Assembly (NCBI RefSeq): GCF_900107685.1
Contig: NZ_FNRQ01000005.1
Span: 372,001-436,000 of the forward strand
DNA: 64,000 nucleotides
Direction: 5' to 3'
Source of the DNA: Paraburkholderia sartisoli
GTDB taxonomy: Bacteria > Pseudomonadota > Gammaproteobacteria > Burkholderiales > Burkholderiaceae
Shown piece after piece: positions 54,377 through 61,965 of the stretch. The position numbers were made by a program, and so were the translations under genes. A model generated the notes under the pieces. That model saw only the letters and a program-made list of their open reading frames with translations, made no database searches and had not been told where the DNA came from. Each line of letters begins with the position of its first letter. The first letter of the stretch is position 1.

Positions 54377-54952
54377 TTAGCCCTGCCGGTTGCCGCTCCA
54401 GCGCGCCGTGACGGCCGCGACTCGCGCGCCGAACGCCTTCGCCGTATCGAGATCGCCTTGCGGCGGCGCTTCCTCGGCGGACGCATCCGCGGGCGACTGC
54501 GTCAGCAGCCCCGCGTAACCGCCGACGTAGTTCAGGTCGTTGCGCGTCGCCGCCTTCGTGTTTGACGGCATGATGCCCATCCCCGCCCAGATCATGCCGT
54601 GCTGCATCGCGAGCGAGATGAAGTACTGGATCGTCGAGAACTTGTCGCCGTTCATCGTCGCGGAGTTCGTGAAACCGGCGGCAATCTTGTCCTTCCAGCT
54701 CTGCGTGAGCCATGGCTTCGAGCTGGCGTCGGCGAATTTCTTGAAGTCGGCGGATGCACCGCCCATGTAGGTCGGTGCGCCGAAGATGATGCCGTCGGCG
54801 GCCTCGAGCTCCGCCCAGGCCGCTTCGTCGATTTCGCCCACGGCGATCAGTTTCGCGTCGGCGCCGGCGTCGAGCGTTCCGGCAAGGACGGCTTCGGCAA
54901 CCTTCTTCGTATGGCCATAGCCGCTGTGATACACGATGACGATTTTCGACAT
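54377..54952 (-). CDS. Flavodoxin-fold NAD(P)H-dependent reductase (WrbA-like)
   Basis: 191-residue flavoprotein. SKIVIVYHSGYGHTKKVAEAVLAG gives the FMN phosphate-binding loop; DGIIFGAPTYMGGASADFKKFAD and KIAAGFTNSATMNGDK are the other FMN contacts of the WrbA/NQO family. The start at 54952 has GGAG upstream. It probably reduces quinones with NAD(P)H; family members differ in substrate. About 290 bases of Arg-rich-coding but gene-free sequence separate it from argC. Confidence 0.88.
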   Translation of the reverse strand: MSKIVIVYHSGYGHTKKVAEAVLAGTLDAGADAKLIAVGEIDEAAWAELEAADGIIFGAPTYMGGASADFKKFADASSKPWLTQSWKDKIAAGFTNSATMNGDKFSTIQYFISLAMQHGMIWAGMGIMPSNTKAATRNDLNYVGGYAGLLTQSPADASAEEAPPQGDLDTAKAFGARVAAVTARWSGNRQG

Positions 54953-55063
54953 GAGCAATCTCCGGAGCTGGTTGAGCGAAGCGTGGACGCCCGGCGGCGC
55001 TGGTTTTCGCATTGCATCATGTCCGGACGCAGTGCGCTGCCGGGGGACGCGGTCGTCCGTGCG

Positions 55064-55666
55064 CTAACGGCCGTAGGTCACCACCATCCGTGCGGAGCCG
55101 AGCGTCGCGGTGTCGATTTCGTGCTCGAACATCAGCGCGGGCCGGCCCTGTGCGATCCGCAGGTTCAACGTGTCGAGCGCGTACACGGTGATCACGTAGT
55201 GATGCGGCTTTCCGGCGGGCGGGCACGGGCCGCCGTAGCCGTCGATATCGAAGTCGTTACGCGCCTCGACCGCCCCGAGCTTCTGGAGATAGCCCGAGGC
55301 GCTGGCGTTTTCCGGCAGCCGGTCGACGCTCGAAGGAATGCCGGCTACCGCCCAGTGCCACCAGCCGCGGCCGGGCGCATCCGGGTCGACGATGCTGATC
55401 GCGAAGCCGCGCGTGCCGGCCGGCGCGTCGTGCCATGAAAGTTGCGGTGAACGGTTGCCGCCCTTGCAGCCGTCCTCATCGAAGACCTGGGCATCGCCGA
55501 CGGAGCCGCCGGCACGAAAACTCGTGCTCGAAAGCCCGAACGTACCCTGTGCGAGCGCGCGCGGGCCCTGGGCGGCGAAGAGCGCCAGGCTGGATATCGC
55601 CAGCACGAGAGAAGGCAGATGAAAGCGGAGCGCAGCAGGCGATACCACGAGGCAACGCGAACGCAT
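55064..55666 (-). CDS. Exported YbhB/YbcL family (PEBP, Raf-kinase-inhibitor-like) protein
   Basis: 200-residue protein with a signal peptide (LPSLVLAISSLALFAAQGPRALAQ, cleavage at about residue 40) and a complete PEBP fold: NRSPQLSWHDAPAGTRGFAISIVDPDAPG, WWHWAVAGIPSSVDRLPENAS and GYGGPCPPAGKPHHYVITVYALD. The ligand-binding Asp/His pocket (DPDAP, HW, GPCPP, HHY) is intact. Function in bacteria is unclear. Confidence 0.88.
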   Translation of the reverse strand: MRSRCLVVSPAALRFHLPSLVLAISSLALFAAQGPRALAQGTFGLSSTSFRAGGSVGDAQVFDEDGCKGGNRSPQLSWHDAPAGTRGFAISIVDPDAPGRGWWHWAVAGIPSSVDRLPENASASGYLQKLGAVEARNDFDIDGYGGPCPPAGKPHHYVITVYALDTLNLRIAQGRPALMFEHEIDTATLGSARMVVTYGR

Positions 55667-56161
55667 GTACCGGTTCTCCTGTCGACCAGAGTTAGCGTGT
55701 CGGCTGGAGTTAGCGCTTTAGCGCTTACTCCGGCCCCATGCGCTTACTCTGGTCCCATGCAAGCTGTTGCGGTCGACCAGAGTTAGCGTGTCGGCCTGAG
55801 TTGGCGCTTTTAGCGCTTACTCCAGCCCCATGCACTTACTCTGGTCCCATGCAAGCTGTTGCGGTCGACCAGAGTTGACGCTTGAACGCGTCACTCCGAT
55901 CCCATGCAAGATGGTTGCTATCAGAGCCGTGACGTCACCATCGTCACGAGGATCATTGTCCCTATTTTGCGCTCACGCGTCGATTCCGGTTCATCGAGGT
56001 GTAGGTTTGAGGCGATTCTCTTTCCCGAACAGGCCGGCCTGCAAGGAAATCGGCTATATTCGGATGAATCGCGATGTGGCCAAAACCGCAAGCAAGACTA
56101 ATAAATCCAGAATACGTTAGATGACAGAGAGACCGTCATCCAGCTTTCGTCGAGGGCGTGC
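55667..56161. other. 495-base region between YbhB and the RcsB-like gene; repeat array
   Basis: No gene recognised. The left part (55681-55910) is a tandem repeat array described separately; the rest (55911-56161) is plain intergenic sequence that should contain the promoter of the response regulator. Confidence 0.7.
55681..55910. repeat. Tandem array of nested-hairpin repeats (two full units plus one partial)
   Basis: Unit 1 (55681-55771, 91 bases) and unit 2 (55772-55863, 92 bases) each begin GTCGACCAGAGTTAGCG and end CCCATGCAAGCTGTTGCG; a truncated, divergent unit 3 covers 55864-55910. Within each full unit GACCAGAGTTAGCG pairs with CGCTTACTCTGGTC (one mismatch) and an inner near-palindrome centred on AGCGCTTTAGCGCT nests inside. 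No open frame spans the array. Confidence 0.88.
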
Positions 56162-56842
56162 ATGCAGGAGAACATCAGGGTCGTGGTGGCCGACGACCAT
56201 CCGGTCATTCTGTTCGGTGCCGAGAACGCATTGCTCAAGTTCGCCGGCATCGAGGTCGTCGCGCGAGCGAAGCAGTCCACCGAACTCATCCACATTCTCC
56301 AGACCATTCCCTGCGACGTGCTGGTGACCGATCTCGCCATGCCGGGCGGCCAGTACGGCGACGGCCTGCCGCTGATCAGTTATCTGCGGCGCAACTTCCC
56401 GACGCTCGGCATCGTCGTGCTGACGATGCTCGAGAACGCCGCGCTGCTCAAGCGTCTGAGCGACCTGGGCGTCGAATCGGTCGTCAACAAGTCCGACGAT
56501 CTGAGCCACATCGGGCTTGCCGTGCAGCACGTGAGCCGCAAGATGGAATATATGAGCCCTTCGGTGCGCGCGTCGCTTGATACATTGCGCATGAACGCGG
56601 GCGGCAAGACGAGCGAAGTGATCCTGTCGCGACGTGAACTCGAAGTGGTGCGCCTGTTCGTGTCCGGCATGACGATCAAGGAAATCTCCGAGCAGTTGAA
56701 CCGCAGCATCAAGACCATCAGCACGCAGAAGAACACGGCGATGCGCAAGCTCGGCCTCGAACGCGATTCGGAGCTGTTCCAGTACGCGCAGAGCAACGGC
56801 TTGTTGAACCTGTCGTCGTACACGCCGGGCGAGAGCGGCTGA
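56162..56842 (+). CDS. NarL/FixJ-type response regulator, RcsB-like
   Basis: 226-residue two-domain regulator. The receiver has the acidic pair D11-D12 (VVVADDHPV), phosphoacceptor D57 in VLVTDLAMPGGQYGDG, T88 and K110. The output is a LuxR-type helix-turn-helix: LSRRELEVVRLFVSGMTIKEISEQLNRSIKTISTQKNTAMRKLGLERD. The MPGxxYGDG loop and SIKTIS-QK recognition helix are close to RcsB. No RcsC/RcsD or other kinase lies nearby, so its input is unknown. A strong terminator follows. Confidence 0.9.
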   Translation: MQENIRVVVADDHPVILFGAENALLKFAGIEVVARAKQSTELIHILQTIPCDVLVTDLAMPGGQYGDGLPLISYLRRNFPTLGIVVLTMLENAALLKRLSDLGVESVVNKSDDLSHIGLAVQHVSRKMEYMSPSVRASLDTLRMNAGGKTSEVILSRRELEVVRLFVSGMTIKEISEQLNRSIKTISTQKNTAMRKLGLERDSELFQYAQSNGLLNLSSYTPGESG

Positions 56843-56881
56843 ATTGCGATGCGGGTGTGAGCGCAATATCTGTTGCGCATA

Positions 56882-56916
56882 AAAAAACCGCCTGTCCAAA
56901 AAACAGGCGGTTTTTT
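56882..56916. terminator. Strong bidirectional terminator between the RcsB-like gene and pyrE
   Basis: Perfect 14-bp arms AAAAAACCGCCTGT (56882-56895) and ACAGGCGGTTTTTT (56903-56916), 7-base loop, with T runs on both strands. It serves the two convergent genes. Confidence 0.95.
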
Positions 56917-56955
56917 GCATCAGCCGGAAGCCGCTCCGGCCAGGCCCGATGACGC

Positions 56956-57642
56956 TTACTGCGGCGAAGCCGTCGCGCCGCCGTGCGCCGCCGACCATTC
57001 AGCCGGTGCGTGCAGGAATTTCTCGACTTCGTCGAGCGTCTTCGTTTCGAAGTAGCCCGATTGCTTGGCGACGCGCAGCACGTCCCACCACGTGGCGAGC
57101 GCGTGCAGGTCGACGTCGATGTCTTTCAGCACCGACACGCTTTCCTTGAAGATGTTGTAGTGGAACAGCACGAAGCAGTGGTTCACCTGCGCGCCGGCCG
57201 TGCGCAGCGCGTTGATGAAGTTGATCTTGCTGCGGCTGTCGGTGGTCAGGTCTTCGACCAGCAGCACGCGTTGACCTTCGGTCAGCAGGCCTTCGATCTG
57301 CGCGTTGCGGCCAAAACCCTTCGGCTTCTTGCGCACGTACTGCATCGGCACCATCAGGCGGTCGGACAGCCATGCCGCGAACGGGATGCCGGCGGTTTCG
57401 CCACCGGCGACCGCGTCGATCTGCTCGTAGCCGACATCGCGCAGGATCGTGGCTTCAGCCATTTCCATCAGGCCGCGGCGCACGCGCGGATACGAGATCA
57501 GCTTGCGGCAGTCGATATAGACCGGGCTCGCCCAGCCGGACGTGAAAATGTACGGTTTTTCCGCGTTGAAGTGTACGGCCTGCACTTCGAGCAGCATCTT
57601 GGCGGTCGTGTCGGAGATCGTCTGGCGATCGAAGCCTGTCAT
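56956..57642 (-). CDS. pyrE: Orotate phosphoribosyltransferase PyrE
   Basis: 228-residue enzyme of pyrimidine synthesis. FNAEKPYIFTSGWASPVYIDCRKLIS, then VAGGETAGIPFAAWLSDRLMVPMQYVRKKPKGFGRNAQIEG, and the PRPP-binding loop VLLVEDLTTDSRSKINFINALR are all present. The start at 57642 has AGGA upstream; the longer upstream frame is not conserved in style. Catalyses orotate plus PRPP to OMP. Convergent with the RcsB-like gene. Confidence 0.95.
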   Translation of the reverse strand: MTGFDRQTISDTTAKMLLEVQAVHFNAEKPYIFTSGWASPVYIDCRKLISYPRVRRGLMEMAEATILRDVGYEQIDAVAGGETAGIPFAAWLSDRLMVPMQYVRKKPKGFGRNAQIEGLLTEGQRVLLVEDLTTDSRSKINFINALRTAGAQVNHCFVLFHYNIFKESVSVLKDIDVDLHALATWWDVLRVAKQSGYFETKTLDEVEKFLHAPAEWSAAHGGATASPQ

Positions 57643-57981
57643 GGGCGGATCCTTGGGTGTCAGCGGGGAGGGCGGGCGCGAAGCCCGGTGGCGTAGCAAA
57701 TGCGGCGTTTTGCGGCGCAGCGGGCAAGGCGTCGGGGACAGCCCATGGCCCAGTGCAGGCAAAACACGCGACCGGGTAGTTGACCGGCCGGTTTGCTACA
57801 CGCGTAGCCCGCTATTTTACCCGATCGGGACCGTTCCGAGGAGCCCCGGCGCGCCGGATTTGCCGTGACGGCGGGCCGCGCGGCGCCCGGCGGCCGGAAA
57901 CGCCGGCTTTTTGGCCAGGTTGTGAGCGCCCAGTCGCGCCTTTACACTCACGCGACTTTCCAGCGCATCTCCAATGGCTCC
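57643..57981. other. 339-base divergent intergenic region between pyrE and an MFS gene
   Basis: No gene, repeat or RNA recognised. It should contain the pyrE and MFS promoters; a TTGACC hexamer occurs near 57778 but has no well-spaced -10 partner. Confidence 0.5.
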
Positions 57982-59238
57982 ATGAACACCACTCCCTCTT
58001 CGTCCGCTTCCGCTTCCGCTTCCGTTACGCACGGACGCCGTGGCTATGCCGGCCGCGCGCTGGTCGCGTCGGTGCTCGGCTACGCGATGGACGGCTTCGA
58101 TCTGCTGATCCTCGGCTTCATGCTGCCGGTGATCGCGCTCGACCTTCACCTGTCGTCGGCGCAGGCCGGGTCGCTCGTCACCTGGACGCTGATCGGGGCA
58201 GTCGCGGGCGGTATCGTGTTCGGCGTGCTCAGCGACTGGTTCGGCCGCGTGCGCATGCTGACGTGGACGATCCTGATCTTTGCCGTTTTCACCGGCCTGT
58301 GCGCGCTTGCGCAGGGCTATGCCGATCTGCTCGCGTACCGGACGATCGCGGGCATTGGCCTTGGCGGCGAGTTCGGCATCGGCATGACGCTGGTGGCGGA
58401 AGCGTGGCCGGCTTCGCAACGGGCGCGTGTTTCGTCGTACGTCGGGCTCGGCTGGCAACTGGGCGTGCTGGCCGCGGCGCTCGTCACGCCGCTTCTGCTG
58501 CCGGTGATCGGCTGGCGCGGCATGTTCGCGGTCGGTTTGTTGCCGGCGGTCGTGTCGTTTGCCGTGCGCAGGCGCGTCGAGGAGCCGGCGCTCTTCAGCC
58601 TTCACGCTGAACGGGCGGCACGCGGCGAGCGTCGCAGGCTGCCGCTGAAGCTGCTCGTTGCCGACGCCTACACGCTGCGCACCAGCATCGGCGTCACGAT
58701 TCTCTGTTCCGTGCAGAACTTCGGCTACTACGGGCTCATGATCTGGCTGCCCAGCTATCTCTCGAAGACGTTCGGTTACTCGCTCACGAAATCGGGTTTG
58801 TGGACCGCGGCGACGGTGATCGGTATGGGCGCGGGCATCTGGCTCTTCGGCATGGCCGCCGACCGCTTCGGCCGCAAGCCGGCGTTTCTGTTCTACCAGG
58901 CGGGCGCCGTGCTGATGGTGTTCGTGTATGCGCATCTGTCCACGCCGTTTGCGTTGCTCGTCGGCGGCGCGGTGATGGGCGTGTTCGTGAACGGCATGAT
59001 CGGCGGCTATGGCGCGCTGATCTCGGAGCTGTATCCGACCGAAGCGCGCGCCACGGCGCAGAACGTGCTCTTCAATATCGGGCGCGCGGTGGGCGGCTTC
59101 GGGCCTGTCGCGGTCGGCGCGCTGGCGGCGCGGTTTTCGTTCGCTGCCGCGCTTGCGCTGCTCGCGTCGATCTATCTGCTCGACATTCTCGCGACGTTGT
59201 TCCTCATTCCAGAGCGACGCGGTGCGTTGCTCGAATAA
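57982..59238 (+). CDS. MFS transporter, metabolite:H+ symporter type (AAHS/SHS-like)
   Basis: 418-residue permease with twelve membrane segments. GYAMDGFDLLILGFMLPVIA carries the MDGFD motif of aromatic-acid and sialate-type symporters; FGVLSDWFGRVRMLTWTILIFA is motif A and GIGLGGEFGIGMTLVAE the GxGGEF helix. The second half repeats AADRFGRKPAFLFYQAG. The start at 57982 follows a Ser/Thr-rich non-conserved leader. The substrate is likely an organic acid but is not determined. Confidence 0.88.
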   Translation: MNTTPSSSASASASVTHGRRGYAGRALVASVLGYAMDGFDLLILGFMLPVIALDLHLSSAQAGSLVTWTLIGAVAGGIVFGVLSDWFGRVRMLTWTILIFAVFTGLCALAQGYADLLAYRTIAGIGLGGEFGIGMTLVAEAWPASQRARVSSYVGLGWQLGVLAAALVTPLLLPVIGWRGMFAVGLLPAVVSFAVRRRVEEPALFSLHAERAARGERRRLPLKLLVADAYTLRTSIGVTILCSVQNFGYYGLMIWLPSYLSKTFGYSLTKSGLWTAATVIGMGAGIWLFGMAADRFGRKPAFLFYQAGAVLMVFVYAHLSTPFALLVGGAVMGVFVNGMIGGYGALISELYPTEARATAQNVLFNIGRAVGGFGPVAVGALAARFSFAAALALLASIYLLDILATLFLIPERRGALLE

Positions 59239-59529
59239 GCGGTGTGCTCACGCAGGCCGTGACCGTGCGTCATGGCGCGCCGCAACATGCGGCCATTCTG
59301 TTTCCCGTCCTGTCGGCGACAGTAAACCCGACGCGTAATGGTGGGTGCGGGGTGTACACTGATCGACCCGCCAAACGTTCCGCATTGCTTTGCCCGACGT
59401 CCAGGTTTAACGCCGCGCCCATTCGGCGCCCAGCGAAAACCGTCGCTGTCGATCACCCATTCGATACGCGCAGGCGCCGTCCGCGATGCAACGTGCCGGG
59501 CCCATTACTAACGTCTCGCAGGTCAGAAA

Positions 59530-61809
59530 ATGGACGAACAACTTAAGCAAAGCGCTCTCGCGTATCACCAGAATCCGAAGCCCGGCAAGATTTCGGTCAC
59601 GCCGACCAAACCGTTGTCGAACCAGCTCGATCTTTCGCTCGCGTATTCGCCGGGTGTCGCCGCGGCCTGCATGGCGATCTTCGACGAGCCGCTCGACGCG
59701 CAGAAGTACACATCGCGCGGCAACCTCGTCGGCGTGATCACGAACGGCACGGCCGTGCTGGGTCTCGGCAACATCGGCCCGCTCGCCGCGAAGCCGGTGA
59801 TGGAAGGCAAGGGCTGTCTCTTCAAGAAATTCGCCGGCATCGACGTGTTCGATATCGAGTTGAACGAGTCCGATCCGGACAAGCTCGTCGAGGCGATCGC
59901 GATGCTCGAGCCCACGCTCGGCGGCATCAACCTCGAAGACATCAAGGCGCCGGAGTGCTTCTACATCGAGAAGAAGCTGCGCGAGCGCATGAAGATTCCG
60001 GTCTTCCACGACGACCAGCACGGCACGGCGATAATCGCTTCGGCGGCGATCCTGAACGGCCTGAAAGTGGTCGGCAAGCAGCTCGCCGACGTGAAGTTCG
60101 TGTGTTCGGGCGCGGGCGCGGCGGCGATCGCGTGCCTGGATCTGCTCGTGAACCTCGGGCTGTCGAAGAAGAACATCCTGGTCTGCGATTCGAAAGGCGT
60201 GATCTACGAAGGTCGCGGCAATCTGGATCCGTCGAAGGAGCGCTACGCGGCGCATACCGAAGACCGCACGCTCGCCGACGCGATTCGCGGCGCCGACGTG
60301 TTCCTTGGCTGTTCGAGCGCGGGCGTGCTGAAGCCGGAAATGGTGATGGAAATGGGTACGCGCCCGCTGATTCTCGCGCTCGCGAACCCGGATCCGGAAA
60401 TCCGCCCGGAAGACGCGAAGAAGGTTCGCCCGGACTGCATCATCGCGACGGGCCGTTCGGACTATCCGAACCAGGTGAACAACGTGCTGTGCTTTCCGTT
60501 CATCTTCCGCGGCGCGCTCGATGTCGGCGCGACCACGATCACCGAGGAAATGAAGCTCGCGTGCGTGCGCGCGATCGCCGAACTGGCCGAGGAAACCGAC
60601 CAGGGCGACGAAGTCGCGAAGGCGTACGAGGGCCACTCGCTTGAATTCGGTCCCGAGTATCTGATTCCGAAGCCGTTCGATCCGCGTCTCATCATCAAGA
60701 TCGCGCCGGCGGTGGCGCAGGCGGCGATGGATTCGGGCGTCGCGACCCGTCCGATCAAGGACATGGACGCGTATCGTGAAGAACTCGGCACGACCGTCTA
60801 TCGCACGGGCATGGTGATGCGCCCGGTGTTCGCGGCGGCGAAGTCGGCGCCGGCGCGCATCGTGTTCGCGGAAGGCGAGGACGAGCGCGTGCTGCGCGCC
60901 GCGCAGTTCGTGCTGCTGGAGAAGATCGCGAAGCCGATTCTCGTCGGGCGGCCCTCGGTGATCGAGATGCGTCTGAAGAAGATGGGCTCGAAGCTGAAGT
61001 GCAACGAAGACGTCGAGATCGTCGATCCGGAAGACGATCCGCGCTACCAGCAATGCTGGCAGGCGTATCACGAGATCGGCGCACGCGAGGGCATCACGCC
61101 GGACGTCGCGAAGGCGGCGATGCGCAAGTTCAACACGCTGATCGGCGCGATCCTCGTGCGTCTTGGCGAGGCGGACGGCATGATCTGCGGGATGATCGGC
61201 CAGTACCACACGCACCTGGACTTCATCGAACAGGTGCTGGGCAAGGCCGAGAACGTGCAGAACTTCGCCGCGATGAACCTGCTGATGCTGCCGGGCCGCA
61301 ATCTGTTCATCTGCGACACGTACGTGAACGAAACGCCGACGCCGGAGCAACTCGCCGACATGACGATGCTGGCGGCGCGCGAGATCGAGAAATTCGGCAT
61401 CACGCCGAAGGTCGCGCTGCTGTCGAACTCGAACTTCGGCAGCGCGCCGTCTTCGTCGTCGGCGCGGATGGCGGCGGCCCGCAAGCTGATCGCGCAACGC
61501 GCGCCGACGCTCGAAATCGACGGCGAAATGCACGGCGACGCGGCGTTGTCCGAAGCGGTGCGCAAGGCCGCGTTCCCGGGCACGACGCTCTCGGGCGAGG
61601 CGAACCTGCTGATCATGCCGAACGTGGAAGCGGCGAACATCACGTACAACCTGCTGAAGATGATCGGTGGCGAAGGCGTGACGGTCGGTCCGTTCCTGCT
61701 CGGCGCGGAAAAACCGGTGCATATCCTGACCCCGGCCGCGACGGTGCGCCGCATCATCAACATGACGGCGGTGGCTTCGGCGAATGCGCGGGTGCGTCAG
61801 GCGGGCTGA
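59530..61809 (+). CDS. maeB: NADP-dependent malic enzyme MaeB with phosphotransacetylase-like domain
   Basis: 759-residue fusion. The N-terminal malic-enzyme part has KPLSNQLDLSLAYSPGVAAACMAI, GLGNIGPLAAKPVMEGKGCLFKKFAGIDVFDIELNE, VFHDDQHGTAIIASAA and FVCSGAGAAAIACLDLLV (nucleotide binding). From about residue 430 a phosphotransacetylase-like domain follows (RIVFAEGEDERVLRAAQFVL ... GPFLLGAEKPVHILTPAATVRRIINMTAVA), usually catalytically silent and regulatory (acetyl-CoA). Converts malate to pyruvate and CO2 with NADPH. A terminator follows. Confidence 0.95.
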   Translation: MDEQLKQSALAYHQNPKPGKISVTPTKPLSNQLDLSLAYSPGVAAACMAIFDEPLDAQKYTSRGNLVGVITNGTAVLGLGNIGPLAAKPVMEGKGCLFKKFAGIDVFDIELNESDPDKLVEAIAMLEPTLGGINLEDIKAPECFYIEKKLRERMKIPVFHDDQHGTAIIASAAILNGLKVVGKQLADVKFVCSGAGAAAIACLDLLVNLGLSKKNILVCDSKGVIYEGRGNLDPSKERYAAHTEDRTLADAIRGADVFLGCSSAGVLKPEMVMEMGTRPLILALANPDPEIRPEDAKKVRPDCIIATGRSDYPNQVNNVLCFPFIFRGALDVGATTITEEMKLACVRAIAELAEETDQGDEVAKAYEGHSLEFGPEYLIPKPFDPRLIIKIAPAVAQAAMDSGVATRPIKDMDAYREELGTTVYRTGMVMRPVFAAAKSAPARIVFAEGEDERVLRAAQFVLLEKIAKPILVGRPSVIEMRLKKMGSKLKCNEDVEIVDPEDDPRYQQCWQAYHEIGAREGITPDVAKAAMRKFNTLIGAILVRLGEADGMICGMIGQYHTHLDFIEQVLGKAENVQNFAAMNLLMLPGRNLFICDTYVNETPTPEQLADMTMLAAREIEKFGITPKVALLSNSNFGSAPSSSSARMAAARKLIAQRAPTLEIDGEMHGDAALSEAVRKAAFPGTTLSGEANLLIMPNVEAANITYNLLKMIGGEGVTVGPFLLGAEKPVHILTPAATVRRIINMTAVASANARVRQAG

Positions 61810-61871
61810 TGTACAGCGGTGTTGATGGAGCGCGGGGCGCCTGAGGAGGCGTCTCGCGAGTCCGGTCGAAA

Positions 61872-61904
61872 AAAGGCGGTTGCCCGTGAGGGACAACCGC
61901 CTTT
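61872..61904 (+). terminator. Intrinsic terminator of maeB
   Basis: Perfect 11-bp arms AAAGGCGGTTG (61872-61882) and CAACCGCCTTT (61894-61904), followed by CGTTTT. Confidence 0.88.
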
Positions 61905-61965
61905 CGTTTTACTTCACCGCACCAGGCCAGGCGTCACGCGTAACCCGCCATGGCGTGCGGCATGC

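Noticed and set aside
55681..55910. CRISPR-like array
   Set aside because: Units are 91-92 bases and contiguous without variable spacers; no cas gene is present. They are tandem hairpin repeats.
59407..61896. An 829-codon open frame opposite maeB
   Set aside because: Shadow frame of maeB with the same Arg/His-rich composition and no recognisable domain.
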